A stretch of DNA of 64,000 bases from Pikeienuella litoralis (GTDB lineage Bacteria; Pseudomonadota; Alphaproteobacteria; Rhodobacterales; Rhodobacteraceae), in assembly GCF_037646705.1 (NCBI RefSeq), contig NZ_JBBHER010000003.1:186001-250000 (forward strand), read 5' to 3'. This document shows, in pieces, positions 16,872 through 26,510 of the stretch. The notes under the pieces are model-generated. The model was not told the origin of the DNA. It was given only the letters and a program-made list of their open reading frames with translations, and searched no databases. A program made the translations under genes and the position numbers. Within the stretch, counting starts at the first letter, position 1; each line of letters opens with the position of its first letter.

Positions 16872-16926
16872 CTTCGCCCTAGAACATGGAGCAATGAAGG
16901 GCAATCGCAACGACACCAGGGACCCG

Positions 16927-17901
16927 ATGACCCCGCCTCGCCGCTCGCTATATCCGCCGCTCGAGCCATTCAACAGATTCCGGATGGAGGTGCCCGGCGG
17001 CCATGACATCTATGTGGAGGAGTGCGGCGCGAAGGACGGGCGCCCCGTCGTCGTTCTGCATGGCGGACCGGGCGGCGGCTGCAGCCCGGGAATGCGCCGT
17101 TATTTCGACCCGGAATTCTGGCGGATCATCCTTTTCGATCAGCGCGGCTGCGGCCGCTCGCGCCCCCACGCCAGCGTGGAGCGGAACACGACCTGGGATC
17201 TGGTCGAGGATATCGAGGCGATCCGCCGGCGCATCGGCGTTGATCGGTGGACCGTTTTCGGCGGCTCCTGGGGCTCGACGCTGGCGCTGATCTATGCGGA
17301 GACCTACCCGAAACGGGCAGCGGAGCTGATTCTCCGCGGTGTGTTCCTGATGACGCAGCGTGAGCTCGACTGGTTCTATGGCGGCGGCGCGTCGGCGTTC
17401 TGGCCCGACCTCTGGGACGAGTTCCTGCGCCCGATTCCCGAGGCGGAGCGCGGCGACCTGATCGGCGCCTATCACAAGCGGCTGATGGGCGGAGACCTTT
17501 CGGTGCAGACCGAATGCGCGCGGATCTGGGCGCGGTGGGAAGGGGCGACCGCGACCCTTCGCGCGGATGACGACGCGGCCCCGGGCTATGCGGCGGCCTC
17601 TTACGCGCGCGCGTTCGCCCGGATCGAATGCCATTATTTCCAGAACCGGGGGTTCCTGGCCGAAGACGGACAGATCCTTCGGGATATCGGCCGGATTCGC
17701 GATATTCCGGGGGTAATCGTGCAGGGGCGCTATGACATGATCTGCCCGCCGCGTTCGGCGTTCGAGCTGCACCGGGCCTGGCCCGGATCGAGGCTCAAGA
17801 TGATCGGAAACGCGGGGCACGCCCTCTCGGAGCCCGGAATCACAGCCGAGCTGATCGCGGCCACGGATATGGCGCGTCTGCGGACGCTGGCGGCCGAATA
17901 G
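16927..17901 (+). CDS. pip: Prolyl aminopeptidase (proline iminopeptidase)
   Basis: A 324-residue alpha/beta hydrolase of peptidase family S33, which removes N-terminal proline from peptides. The oxyanion-hole sequence HGGPGGG (45-51) and DQRGCGRS are characteristic. S114 in GGSWGS is the nucleophile, the aspartate lies in VQGRYDMICP and the histidine in NAGHALSEPG. ATG 16927 has AGGGA five bases upstream; an in-frame ATG at 16894 is an alternative. It begins MTPPRRSLYPPLEPFNR, the usual start for the family, and has no export signal. Confidence 0.95.
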   Translation: MTPPRRSLYPPLEPFNRFRMEVPGGHDIYVEECGAKDGRPVVVLHGGPGGGCSPGMRRYFDPEFWRIILFDQRGCGRSRPHASVERNTTWDLVEDIEAIRRRIGVDRWTVFGGSWGSTLALIYAETYPKRAAELILRGVFLMTQRELDWFYGGGASAFWPDLWDEFLRPIPEAERGDLIGAYHKRLMGGDLSVQTECARIWARWEGATATLRADDDAAPGYAAASYARAFARIECHYFQNRGFLAEDGQILRDIGRIRDIPGVIVQGRYDMICPPRSAFELHRAWPGSRLKMIGNAGHALSEPGITAELIAATDMARLRTLAAE

Positions 17902-17941
17902 GGACGGAAGAGTATCGACGGCTTCGCGGCGCCCGCGCCCG

Positions 17942-18634
17942 TCAGGCGTCGATCCGGGCCCGGAGCGCCGCCAGCGCCTCCTCGTCGGCCGGCGCGACCG
18001 GCGCGACCAGGGAGCGGCAGAGCCGCGCTTCGGACGAGAGGATCAGGCCGTCTTCAAGCGCCTTCAGATGATTCGCCTGCAAGGTCTCGCCGGATGAGGT
18101 GATGTCGATGATCGCTTCGGCGGTCAGGTTCAGCGGCGTCGCTTCGGTCGCGCCCTGACTGTCCACAAGGCGGTAATCGGCGACGCCGCGCCGGGTGAGG
18201 AACGCCCGCGCGAGGTTGTGATATTTCGTGGCGATGCGAAGCCGGCAGCCATGGCGACGGCGGAATCCCGCCGCCGCGGCGTCGAGGTCATGCGTCGTCT
18301 CGACGTCGACCCAGACGGCGGGAACCGCGACGATCAGGTCGGCGTGGCCGAAACCCAGCGGGCGCCCAAGGTCGATCTTCGTCTCCCAGCCGGGGATCTT
18401 CTCGCGCACGAGGTCTTCGCCGGTGACGCCGAGATGGATGCGCCCGGCGGCGAGCTCGCGCGGGATTTCGGCGGCGGAGAGAAGCGCGAGCTCGACCCCG
18501 TCGACGCCGATGACGCTCCCGGCGTATTCGCGCCCGGCTTCCGCGCGCTCGATCCGGACCCCGCGCGCGGCGAGCCAGGCGACGCTCGCCTCCTGCAGGC
18601 GCCCCTTGGAGGGAAGGCCAAGCTTGATGCTCAT
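17942..18634 (-). CDS. hisG: ATP phosphoribosyltransferase, short form
   Basis: A 230-residue catalytic subunit for the first step of histidine synthesis (ATP + PRPP to phosphoribosyl-ATP). It starts MSIKLGLPSKGRLQEA and is the short form, lacking the C-terminal regulatory domain. It therefore needs HisZ, encoded immediately upstream with an ATGA overlap at 18631-18634. The PRPP-binding region appears around EAIIDITSSGETLQANHLK (about 173-191). HisG-HisZ hetero-octamers are feedback-inhibited by histidine. Confidence 0.96.
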   Translation of the reverse strand: MSIKLGLPSKGRLQEASVAWLAARGVRIERAEAGREYAGSVIGVDGVELALLSAAEIPRELAAGRIHLGVTGEDLVREKIPGWETKIDLGRPLGFGHADLIVAVPAVWVDVETTHDLDAAAAGFRRRHGCRLRIATKYHNLARAFLTRRGVADYRLVDSQGATEATPLNLTAEAIIDITSSGETLQANHLKALEDGLILSSEARLCRSLVAPVAPADEEALAALRARIDA

Positions 18635-19758
18635 GCGTCCGCTCCCGCCGCCAGCAGCGCCTCGGGGCGCACCATGCCGCCGACCGCCGGCGCCTCCGCG
18701 CCCGCGCCGAGGATCGCGGTCAGCGCGTCGTAGCGGCCGCCGCCGCCAAGCGGGGGAAGGCCGGGGCGCGGGCTTCTGAATTCGAAAACGAACCCGTCAT
18801 AATATTCGAGCCCGCGCCCGAAGGCGGCGTCGAAGGGCAGGGCGCCGGCGTCGACGCCCCGCGCCTCCAGCGCGTCGAGGCGCCGCTCCATCCGGTCGAG
18901 CGCGGAGCGCATCGGCGCGAGGTTCATGGCCCGGAGGCGCGCCAGCGCGGCGTCGGAGCGCCCCTTCACGGCCAGAATCGCTTCGATCAGGGCCTTTTGC
19001 TCATGTGGGAGCGGCGGCGCGGCGGCGTCTTCGGCCAGGGCGTCGAGCCGGGCGAGGATCTCCGATTCCTCCCGCAGGCCGACGAAGCGACCGGCGCCGG
19101 CGATGGCGGCGCGGCGCTCCTCCGGTCCGGCGGCGAGAAGCGCGGCGCGGGTGGTGGAGGGTTTCGGCGGCGCGGCGAAGCGCTCCAGAAGCTCCTGAAA
19201 CCGCGCCGGGCGCCAGACATGACGGCGGAGCGCGGCGCGGCGCGGCTCCGTCGTCTCGATCGCGGCGATGGCGGCGAAGATGACGCCGAGATCTCCGGTG
19301 ACTGGCGCGGCGTCCACGCCCTCCAGGGCCGCGGCGATCAGGGTGTAGACCTCCGCCTCCTCCGCCGCCGGGTCGGCGCCGCCGATCACTTCGATCCCGG
19401 CCTGAAGATATTCGCTCGGCCGGTCGGCGCCGGGCGGTTGCCGACGCCAGACCAGCCCCTCATAGGCGTAGCGCGCGGGGGCGGCGTGGCCCTCCATGTG
19501 GAGGCGCGCGACCGGCACCGTGAAATCCGGGCGCAGCGCCAATTCGCCCGCGGTTGGATCATGGACGATGAAGGCGCGCGCGCGAATATCCTCGCCGTAG
19601 AGGTCGAGGAGAAGATCGGCGGGCTGGAGCGTTTCAGGCTCCACCCGCGCCGCGCCCGCGTCTATGAGGCGCGCCATGATCCGGGCGCGAAGCGCCGAGA
19701 GGCGGTCCAGATCCACGCCGATCCTGCCGCCGGGGAGATAGGCGCGCGCCGCCGCCAT
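18631..19758 (-). CDS. hisZ: ATP phosphoribosyltransferase regulatory subunit
   Basis: A 375-residue HisRS-like paralogue that binds histidine allosterically and activates short-form HisG. The N-terminal class II synthetase core shows VEPETLQPADLLLDLYGED, DPTAGELALRPDFTVPVAR and RQPPGADRPSEYLQAGIEV, a degraded motif 2 region. GRGLEYYDGFVFEF corresponds to the histidine-binding HisA motif. There is no anticodon-binding domain. It lies one base downstream of hisS and overlaps hisG by four, so the three are almost certainly one operon. Confidence 0.95.
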   Translation of the reverse strand: MAAARAYLPGGRIGVDLDRLSALRARIMARLIDAGAARVEPETLQPADLLLDLYGEDIRARAFIVHDPTAGELALRPDFTVPVARLHMEGHAAPARYAYEGLVWRRQPPGADRPSEYLQAGIEVIGGADPAAEEAEVYTLIAAALEGVDAAPVTGDLGVIFAAIAAIETTEPRRAALRRHVWRPARFQELLERFAAPPKPSTTRAALLAAGPEERRAAIAGAGRFVGLREESEILARLDALAEDAAAPPLPHEQKALIEAILAVKGRSDAALARLRAMNLAPMRSALDRMERRLDALEARGVDAGALPFDAAFGRGLEYYDGFVFEFRSPRPGLPPLGGGGRYDALTAILGAGAEAPAVGGMVRPEALLAAGADA

Positions 19759-19759
19759 G

Positions 19760-21247
19760 TCAGACGCCGCGCGCCAGCATCGCGCGCACCGCGTCGACGA
19801 GCCCGGCGCGCGGCGCCTCGATCTGGGCGGGCTGCGCCTTCCATTCCTCGTTCGTCTCGATCTCGGCGGCGAGCCGCGCGCCGAGGGCGAGATCCTTCAG
19901 CTGGACGATTCCGGCGGCGCGTTCGTCCCCGCCTTCGATGATCGCGACGGGCGCGCCGCGCTTGTCGGCGTATTTCAGCTGTTTCGCCATGTTGCCGCCG
20001 CCGAGGAACATTTCGGCGCGGATGCCGGCCTGCCGCAATTCGGCGGTCATCGCCTGATACTCGGCGAGCCGATCCTTCTCCATCACCGTGACCAGAACCG
20101 GGCCGGGCGCCTCGGCGCCGGCGCCGCGTTTCGCCTGAAGCGCTGCGAGCAGCCGGTCGACGCCGATGGAGACGCCGGTGGCCGGCACCCGCTGGCCGGT
20201 GAAGCGCATCACCAGATCGTCATAGCGCCCGCCGCCGGCGACGGAGCCGAACTGGCGCTTGCGGCCTTTCTCGTCGGTGATCTCGAAGGTGAGCTCGGCC
20301 TCATAGACCGGGCCGGTGTAATAGCCGAGGCCGCGGACGACGGAGGGGTCGATCCTCGCGCGGTCGGCGTAGCCCGCCGCCAGCAGCGAAGAGATCGCCT
20401 CCAACTCATCGACCCCTTCGAGACCGGTCTTCGATTCCGAGACGAGGTCGCGGAGGCGCGCGCAGGTCGCGGCGCCGGTATCCCGCTCCGCAGCGACGAA
20501 ACCCATCACGATCTCGATCTGCCCGGCGCCCAGCCCCGCGCCCTCGGTGAAATCTCCGCTCTCATCCTTCCGGCCCTGGCCAAGGAGGGCCCGAACGCCG
20601 TCCGGCCCCAGCCGGTCGAGCTTGTCTATCGCCCGGAGAACCACGCCGCGCGCCGCTTCACCGGCGTCCGGCGCGGCTGGATCCAGCAGGCCGACCACCT
20701 CCATCACCCCGTTCAGAACCTTGCGGTTGTTGATCCGGATCACGTAATCGCCGCGCGCGATGCCGACCGCCTCCAGCGCATCGGCCAGCATCATGCAGAT
20801 TTCCGCGTCGGCGGCGGGGGAGGCGGAGCCGACCGTGTCCGCGTCGCATTGATAGAACTGCCGGAAGCGGCCCGGCCCCGGCTTTTCATTGCGCCAGACC
20901 GGCCCGACCGCGTAGCGCCGATAGGGCGTCGGCAGGGCGAGATGATTCTGCGCGTAGAACCGCGCGAGCGGCGCGGTGAGGTCGTAGCGGAGCGCCATCC
21001 ACGCCTCGTCCTCATCCCGCCAGGCGAAAACGCCCTCGTTCGGCCGGTCGACATCGGGCAGGAACTTGCCGAGCGCGTCCAGCGTCTCCACGGCGGAGGT
21101 CTCCAGCGGATCGAACCCGTAGCGATGATAGACGTCGGTGATCGCGGTCAGCATCGCGTCGCGTTCCGTCACGTCCGCGCCGGCGTAGTCGCGAAAGCCG
21201 CGCGGCGTCTCCGCCTTCGGGCGGCGGGGTTTCTGGATCTTGGCCAT
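19760..21247 (-). CDS. hisS: Histidyl-tRNA synthetase
   Basis: A 495-residue class II aminoacyl-tRNA synthetase. Motif 1 lies in the N-terminal helix region after KAETPRGFRDY, motif 2 is RRYAVGPVWRNEKPGPGRFRQF, the histidine-specific RGLGYYTGPVYE is present, and motif 3 is GVSIGVDRLLAAL (about 308-320). The C-terminal anticodon-binding domain begins near VLVTVMEKD. It is the first gene of the minus-strand hisS-hisZ-hisG unit. The start MAKIQKPRRPK fits family length. Confidence 0.96.
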   Translation of the reverse strand: MAKIQKPRRPKAETPRGFRDYAGADVTERDAMLTAITDVYHRYGFDPLETSAVETLDALGKFLPDVDRPNEGVFAWRDEDEAWMALRYDLTAPLARFYAQNHLALPTPYRRYAVGPVWRNEKPGPGRFRQFYQCDADTVGSASPAADAEICMMLADALEAVGIARGDYVIRINNRKVLNGVMEVVGLLDPAAPDAGEAARGVVLRAIDKLDRLGPDGVRALLGQGRKDESGDFTEGAGLGAGQIEIVMGFVAAERDTGAATCARLRDLVSESKTGLEGVDELEAISSLLAAGYADRARIDPSVVRGLGYYTGPVYEAELTFEITDEKGRKRQFGSVAGGGRYDDLVMRFTGQRVPATGVSIGVDRLLAALQAKRGAGAEAPGPVLVTVMEKDRLAEYQAMTAELRQAGIRAEMFLGGGNMAKQLKYADKRGAPVAIIEGGDERAAGIVQLKDLALGARLAAEIETNEEWKAQPAQIEAPRAGLVDAVRAMLARGV

Positions 21248-21367
21248 GGGGCACCCGGGGCTGGTTCGTCGCGCCGGGGATAACGGATGCCCGGACCGAT
21301 GCCAAGCGGGGCGGCCTTGGCATTCGTGAGCGACAGGCTAGGCTCTCGCCAAAGCGGGAGAGGCGGC

Positions 21368-23029
21368 ATGGCGCGGGCGAGGAACATTCTTTTCATCATG
21401 TTCGATCAGTTGAGATGGGATTATCTCTCCTGTTACGGGCATCCGCACCTGAAAACCCCAAATCTGGATCGTCTGGCGGCGCGGGGGGTGCGGTTCACGC
21501 GGTGTTATGTTCAGTCCCCGGTTTGCGGCGCCTCGCGGATGTCCACCTATACCGGGCGGTACGTGCACTCCCATGGCGCGAGCTATAACAATTATCCGCT
21601 GAAGGTCGGCGAGGAGACGCTGGGCGATCATCTCCGGAAGATCGGCGTCGAGTGCTGGCTGGTGGGCAAGACCCACATGAAGGCGGATGCGGAAGGGATG
21701 CGCCGGCTCGGGCTCGCGCCCGACAGCGTGATCGGCGCCCGCGTCGCGGATTGCGGGTTCGACGCCTTCGTGCGCGAGGATGGGCTGATCGGCGAAGGGC
21801 CGGCGGGGCTCTACGATGAAAAGCCCTCCCCCTATAACGAATATCTGAACGCCAAGGGCTATGGCGGGCGCAACCCCTGGCATGATTTCGCCAATTCGGG
21901 CGTGACCCCGGAGGGCGAGATCGCCTCCGGCTGGTTGACGAAGAACGCCGGGCTTCCCACGCATATCCATGAGGAAGACTCGGAGACGCCATGGCTCACC
22001 GACCGGGCGATCGAATTCATGAAGGCGCGACAGGGCGGCGCGCCCTGGGTCTGTCATCTCTCGTATATCAAGCCGCACTGGCCCTATATCGCGCCCGCGC
22101 CCTACAACGCCATGTATGGGCCGGAGCATGTCGCGCCGCCGATCCGCGATGAACGCGAGCGTCAGAACCCCCATCCGATCTACGGCGCCTTCATGAGCAA
22201 CCAGATCGGCCGCACCTTCAGCCGCGAGGGCGTGCGGGAGACGGTGATCCCCGCCTATATGGGGCTGATCAAGCAATGCGACGACCAGATGGGCCGGCTT
22301 TTCGCATGGATGGAGCAAACCGGCGCGATGGAGGAGACGATGATCGTCGCGACCTCCGATCATGGCGATTATCTAGGCGATCACTGGCTGGGCGAGAAGG
22401 ATCTCTTCCATGAGCAATCGGTGAAGGTTCCGCTGATCATCCATGACCCGTCGCCCGAGGCCGACCGAACCCGCGGCGCGGTCTGCGAGGAGCTGGTCGA
22501 GCAGATCGATCTCGCGGCGACATTCATCGACCATTACCGCGCCGCGGTTCCCGATCATGTCCTCGAGGGCCGCTCGCTGACGCCGTTCCTGCGGGGCGAG
22601 ACGCCGGAGTGGCGTGATTTCGCTGTCAGCGAATACGATTATTCGATCTCGCCCATGGCCGGCGCGCTCGGCGTCGCGCCGCGGGATGCGCGGCTCTTCA
22701 TGATCGCGGACAAGCGCTGGAAGTTCATCCATGCGGAGGGCGGCTTCCGGCCGATGCTTTTCGACATGGAGACCGATCCGGAGGAATATCGCGATCTTGG
22801 CGACGATCCGGAGCACGCCGACATCATCAGCATGATGTATGAGCGGCTCGCGCGATGGGCGCGGCGGCTGTCGCAGCGGACCACGATGTCGGAGGCCGCG
22901 ATCGCCGCCGGGCGCGGAAAGACCGCGGAAAAGGGCATCCTGATCGGGGTTCACGACGGCGATGAATTGCCGGCGAGATATCAGGACGCCTATCGCGGCC
23001 CCGCCCGGCCGTTGCCCGACCGCGCCTGA
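21368..23029 (+). CDS. Sulfatase-family hydrolase (phosphonate monoester hydrolase-like)
   Basis: A 553-residue member of the alkaline phosphatase/sulfatase superfamily. ATG 21368 (MARARNILFIMFDQLRWDYL) follows GGGAGAGG; a further upstream in-frame start lacks similarity. D13 is a metal ligand. C53 in SPVCGASRMSTYTGR is the cysteine converted to formylglycine, although Ala replaces the commoner Pro two residues on. TSDHGDYLGDHWLGEKDLFHEQS supplies the second metal-binding set. No signal peptide is seen, so it is cytoplasmic. The natural substrate could be a sulfate ester or a phosphonate/phosphate monoester. It is convergent with and abuts a sulfotransferase gene. Confidence 0.88.
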   Translation: MARARNILFIMFDQLRWDYLSCYGHPHLKTPNLDRLAARGVRFTRCYVQSPVCGASRMSTYTGRYVHSHGASYNNYPLKVGEETLGDHLRKIGVECWLVGKTHMKADAEGMRRLGLAPDSVIGARVADCGFDAFVREDGLIGEGPAGLYDEKPSPYNEYLNAKGYGGRNPWHDFANSGVTPEGEIASGWLTKNAGLPTHIHEEDSETPWLTDRAIEFMKARQGGAPWVCHLSYIKPHWPYIAPAPYNAMYGPEHVAPPIRDERERQNPHPIYGAFMSNQIGRTFSREGVRETVIPAYMGLIKQCDDQMGRLFAWMEQTGAMEETMIVATSDHGDYLGDHWLGEKDLFHEQSVKVPLIIHDPSPEADRTRGAVCEELVEQIDLAATFIDHYRAAVPDHVLEGRSLTPFLRGETPEWRDFAVSEYDYSISPMAGALGVAPRDARLFMIADKRWKFIHAEGGFRPMLFDMETDPEEYRDLGDDPEHADIISMMYERLARWARRLSQRTTMSEAAIAAGRGKTAEKGILIGVHDGDELPARYQDAYRGPARPLPDRA

Positions 23030-23863
23030 TCAGGCGATCCGGGCGAAGAACGCCGGGGGAAAGCGCGCCTCCAGAAATGCGCGGTGGCGCGCGAGATCGG
23101 CTTCGAGATGCGGGCGCAACCAGTCGGGGAGCGCGATCTCCGCGGTGCGGTTCACGCGGCGCTCCGCTTTCGGATAGGCGGCGAAGGGCGCGAGGCCGAG
23201 AAAGCGCTCCACCCGCGCCAGCACACGGCGCGGATCCGCCTTCACCTCGCCGAACGGCAGATAGAGCAGCCGCTCCGGGTCCAGTTTCGCATCCCATCGC
23301 GGGATATGATCGGCGTAATCGCTGGACGTGTAGCGCCGCGCCCCGGTCCATCGCCGGGCGAAGCTCTCGATGAACTCGGGGCTCGGCGGTTCAGGGGATT
23401 TGAACGCCAGATCCATGCGGAAATTGGAGATCGCGCGGGCGACCGGATCACGGATCAGGTAGATGAAGCGCGCGTCCGGGGCGATGGAGAGCATCTGGTC
23501 GATGGATGCGGCGGGCAGGGTGGCGTAACGCGGCGTGAATTCGCCAGTCATGCGCCCAGCGGGCCGGTGAGCGAAGACCTTCCTGTACCAGGCTTCGGTG
23601 AGGATGAAATCTTCACCGGTCAATCCTTCGAGATAGGCGACGCGTTTGCGCGCGCCGTTCGCCTTCGCGCGTTCGATCAGCGCGGCGAGCCGATTGGCGT
23701 GCCGCCGCCGCCAGTGCGGGATCGAGCCCTCGACCTGCGGGTCGAAAAAATGAAGCTCCTTGGTGAACGGCAGCCAGATGTCGGGGTGATGCGCGAGATT
23801 GGCGGCGAGCCAGCTCGTCGCCGCTTTTTGCGCGCCGATGCAGATGAAATCCGGAGTTCCCAT
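23030..23863 (-). CDS. Sulfotransferase domain protein
   Basis: A 277-residue PAPS-dependent sulfotransferase-like protein. I chose ATG 23863 (MGTPDFICIGAQKAATSWL) because the 5'-phosphosulfate loop GAQKAATSW (10-18) sits at the family position; longer frames run into gyrB. The 3'-phosphate motif is RDPVARAISNF. DYADHIPRWDAKLDPERLLYLPFGEV and the C-terminal LRPHLEADLARHRAFLEARF match carbohydrate- or lipid-modifying members. No membrane anchor is visible. The acceptor substrate is unknown. Its closeness to a sulfatase-family gene is noted but the two are on opposite strands. Confidence 0.86.
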   Translation of the reverse strand: MGTPDFICIGAQKAATSWLAANLAHHPDIWLPFTKELHFFDPQVEGSIPHWRRRHANRLAALIERAKANGARKRVAYLEGLTGEDFILTEAWYRKVFAHRPAGRMTGEFTPRYATLPAASIDQMLSIAPDARFIYLIRDPVARAISNFRMDLAFKSPEPPSPEFIESFARRWTGARRYTSSDYADHIPRWDAKLDPERLLYLPFGEVKADPRRVLARVERFLGLAPFAAYPKAERRVNRTAEIALPDWLRPHLEADLARHRAFLEARFPPAFFARIA

Positions 23864-23957
23864 ATATGCAATTCCCGCCAACTGGGCCGCGGCGGAGCCT
23901 ATGCGGCCGGCCGGCGGAGGTAAACCGCCCCGGAGGCGACGAATCCCAAGAAAAACG

Positions 23958-23978
23958 GGCGAAATCCGAGGTTTCGCC
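23958..23978. promoter_or_regulatory. Inverted repeat in the gyrB upstream region
   Basis: GGCGAAA (23958-23964) and TTTCGCC (23972-23978) form perfect 7-bp arms around a 7-base spacer, 69 bases upstream of the gyrB start and in the divergent promoter region shared with the sulfotransferase gene. It could be an operator or a leader hairpin. No T-run follows, so it is not a terminator. Confidence 0.45.
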
Positions 23979-24047
23979 GGGTTGGCGGCATGACATTCCC
24001 GCGCCGCCCGGATAAGGTGCGGCGACAGAACAACAGGCGGCGGGCAG

Positions 24048-26501
24048 ATGGCGGACGAAGAGCAGGTTCCCGAGACGTATGGCGCTGATTCCATTAAGGT
24101 TCTTAGGGGCCTTGAGGCGGTCAGGAAGCGTCCCGGGATGTATATCGGGGACACGGATGACGGCTCGGGCCTGCATCACATGGTCTACGAGGTCGTCGAC
24201 AACGGTATCGACGAGGCGCTGGGCGGGTATTGCGACACGGTTTCGGTGACGCTTTACGCCGACGGCTCCGTCGGCGTGTCCGATAACGGGCGCGGCATTC
24301 CGACCGCCATACACCCGGAAGAGGGCGTGTCGGCGGCTGAGGTGATCATGACCCAGCTGCACGCCGGCGGGAAGTTCGACTCCAACTCCTACAAGGTCTC
24401 CGGCGGCCTCCACGGCGTCGGCGTTTCGGTCGTCAACGCGCTTTCGGAATGGTTGGAGCTTCGGATCTGGCGCCACGACAAGGAGCACTACGCCCGTTTC
24501 GAAGGCGGCTTCACCGTGAAACCGCTTGAGGTGGTCGGCCCCGCGAACGGGCGCAAGGGCACGGAGGTGCGCTTTCTCGCATCGCTGGAGACGTTCGCCA
24601 GCCGCGACTACGTCTTCAAGACGCTGGAGCACCGGCTTCGCGAGCTCGCATTCCTCAATTCCGGCGTGCGGATCACGCTGCGCGACGAGCGGCCGGCGGA
24701 GCCGGTGGAAGAGGAGATGATCTATGAAGGGGGCGTGCGCGAGTTCGTCCGATATATCGACCGGTCGCGCACGCCGCTGACGTCGGAGCCGATCTACGTC
24801 ACCGGCGAGAAGGACGGCATCATCGTCGAGGTCGCGATGTGGTGGAACGACAGCTACCACGAGAACGTGCTGCCATTCACCAACAACATCCCGCAACGGG
24901 ACGGCGGCGCGCATGTCGCCGGGTTTCGCGGCGCGTTGACCCGCACCATCAACGCCTATGCGGCGACCAGCGGCCTCGCCCGGAAAGAGAAGGTGACGCT
25001 GACCGGCGACGACGCGCGCGAGGGGTTGACCTGCGTTCTCTCGGTGAAAGTTCCCGATCCGAAGTTCTCGTCCCAGACGAAGGACAAGCTCGTCTCCTCC
25101 GAGGTCCGGCCCGCGGTCGAGAGTCTCCTCAACGAGAAGCTTTCCGAATGGTTCGAGGAGAACCCGGCGGACGCCAAGATCGTCGTCAACAAGATCGTCG
25201 AGGCGGCGGCGGCGCGCGAGGCGGCGCGCAAAGCGCGTGAACTCACCCGGCGCAAATCCGTGGTCGACGTGGCGTTTCTCGCCGGGAAGCTGAAGGATTG
25301 TTCCGAGAAGGATGCGTCGAAAACCGAGCTTTTCCTCGTCGAGGGAGACAGCGCCGGCGGCTCCGCGACGCAAGGGCGCGACCGCGCGACGCAGGCGGTT
25401 CTGCCTCTTCGCGGCAAGATCCTGAATGTGGAGCGCGCCCGCTTCGACCGGATGCTCTCCAGTCAGGAAATCGGCAACCTGGTGATGGCGCTCGGGACCG
25501 GCATCGGCCATGACGAGTTCAATATCGACAAGCTCCGCTACCACAAGATCGTGCTGATGACCGACGCCGATGTCGATGGCGCGCATATCCGCACGCTTCT
25601 GCTGACGTTCTTCTACCGGCAGATGCCGGCGTTGATCGAAGGCGGGTATCTCTACATCGCCCAGCCCCCGCTCTACAAAGTCTCGCGCGGCAAGTCCGAG
25701 GTTTATCTGAAGGATCAGAAGGAGCTGGAGGATTATCTGGTCAGGCAGGGGCTCGAAGGGGTCACGCTGCGCCTCGCGACCGGCGCGCAGATCGCCGGCG
25801 AGGATCTCCGGCGGGTCGTGGAGGAGGCGCGCGTCGTCCGCGGCGCGCTCTCCGCGTTTCCGACTCATCTGCCGCGGTTCGTTCTGGAGCAGGCGGCGAT
25901 CGGCGGGGTTTTCCGCCGCCGTCCACGCGAGGAGGCGGAGGCGGGCTGGTCCGGCCAGCTTCTGCGGCTGCCGGCCGCGGAGGCCGCGACGCTGGTCGCG
26001 GCGCGGCTCGACGCGATCGCGCCCGAGACCGAACAGGGCTGGACCGGGCGCGCCGCGCAGGACGGCGGCATGATCTTCGAGCGGACCGTGCGCGGGGTGA
26101 CGGAGACGCGGGTGATCGACGCCGCCGCTTGCCAGTCGGCCGAAGCGCGCCGTCTCGCGAGTTTCGCGGACGCGCTCCATGAAATCTATGAGCGGCCGGC
26201 CGTTCTGGAGCGGAAGGACCGCACATCGCCGGTCCGCTCGCCGACGGAGCTGCTCGATCTGATCCTCGCGGAAGGGGAGAAGGGGCTCAGCCTTCAGCGC
26301 TACAAGGGCCTTGGGGAGATGAACCCCGATCAGCTCTGGGAGACGACGCTGGATCCGAACGCGCGGACGCTGCTTCAGGTCAGGGTCGATCATATCGACG
26401 AGGCGAATGAAATCTTCACCACGCTGATGGGCGATGTGGTGGAGCCGCGCCGGAAGTTCATTCAGGACAACGCGCTCGACGTCGTCAATCTCGACGTCTG
26501 A
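24048..26501 (+). CDS. gyrB: DNA gyrase subunit B
   Basis: An 817-residue ATPase subunit of gyrase. The GHKL ATPase domain shows YEVVDNGIDEA, DNGRGIP and GGLHGVGVSVVNALS. The transducer follows, and the TOPRIM domain has LFLVEGDSAGG, PLRGKILNVERA and the metal-binding MTDADVDGAHIRTLLLTFFYR. An acidic insertion-like segment after about residue 600 and the closing MGDVVEPRRKFIQDNAL are normal for alphaproteobacterial GyrB. Single copy here, separate from gyrA. It is convergent with the DUF2783 gene, with 9 bases between the stops. Confidence 0.97.
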   Translation: MADEEQVPETYGADSIKVLRGLEAVRKRPGMYIGDTDDGSGLHHMVYEVVDNGIDEALGGYCDTVSVTLYADGSVGVSDNGRGIPTAIHPEEGVSAAEVIMTQLHAGGKFDSNSYKVSGGLHGVGVSVVNALSEWLELRIWRHDKEHYARFEGGFTVKPLEVVGPANGRKGTEVRFLASLETFASRDYVFKTLEHRLRELAFLNSGVRITLRDERPAEPVEEEMIYEGGVREFVRYIDRSRTPLTSEPIYVTGEKDGIIVEVAMWWNDSYHENVLPFTNNIPQRDGGAHVAGFRGALTRTINAYAATSGLARKEKVTLTGDDAREGLTCVLSVKVPDPKFSSQTKDKLVSSEVRPAVESLLNEKLSEWFEENPADAKIVVNKIVEAAAAREAARKARELTRRKSVVDVAFLAGKLKDCSEKDASKTELFLVEGDSAGGSATQGRDRATQAVLPLRGKILNVERARFDRMLSSQEIGNLVMALGTGIGHDEFNIDKLRYHKIVLMTDADVDGAHIRTLLLTFFYRQMPALIEGGYLYIAQPPLYKVSRGKSEVYLKDQKELEDYLVRQGLEGVTLRLATGAQIAGEDLRRVVEEARVVRGALSAFPTHLPRFVLEQAAIGGVFRRRPREEAEAGWSGQLLRLPAAEAATLVAARLDAIAPETEQGWTGRAAQDGGMIFERTVRGVTETRVIDAAACQSAEARRLASFADALHEIYERPAVLERKDRTSPVRSPTELLDLILAEGEKGLSLQRYKGLGEMNPDQLWETTLDPNARTLLQVRVDHIDEANEIFTTLMGDVVEPRRKFIQDNALDVVNLDV

Positions 26502-26510
26502 GCGGGGGCT

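Noticed and set aside
23613..26393. A 926-codon open frame antisense to gyrB
   Set aside because: High G+C leaves few stops on the opposite strand. Codon use and sequence are nonsense and gyrB is complete on the other strand.
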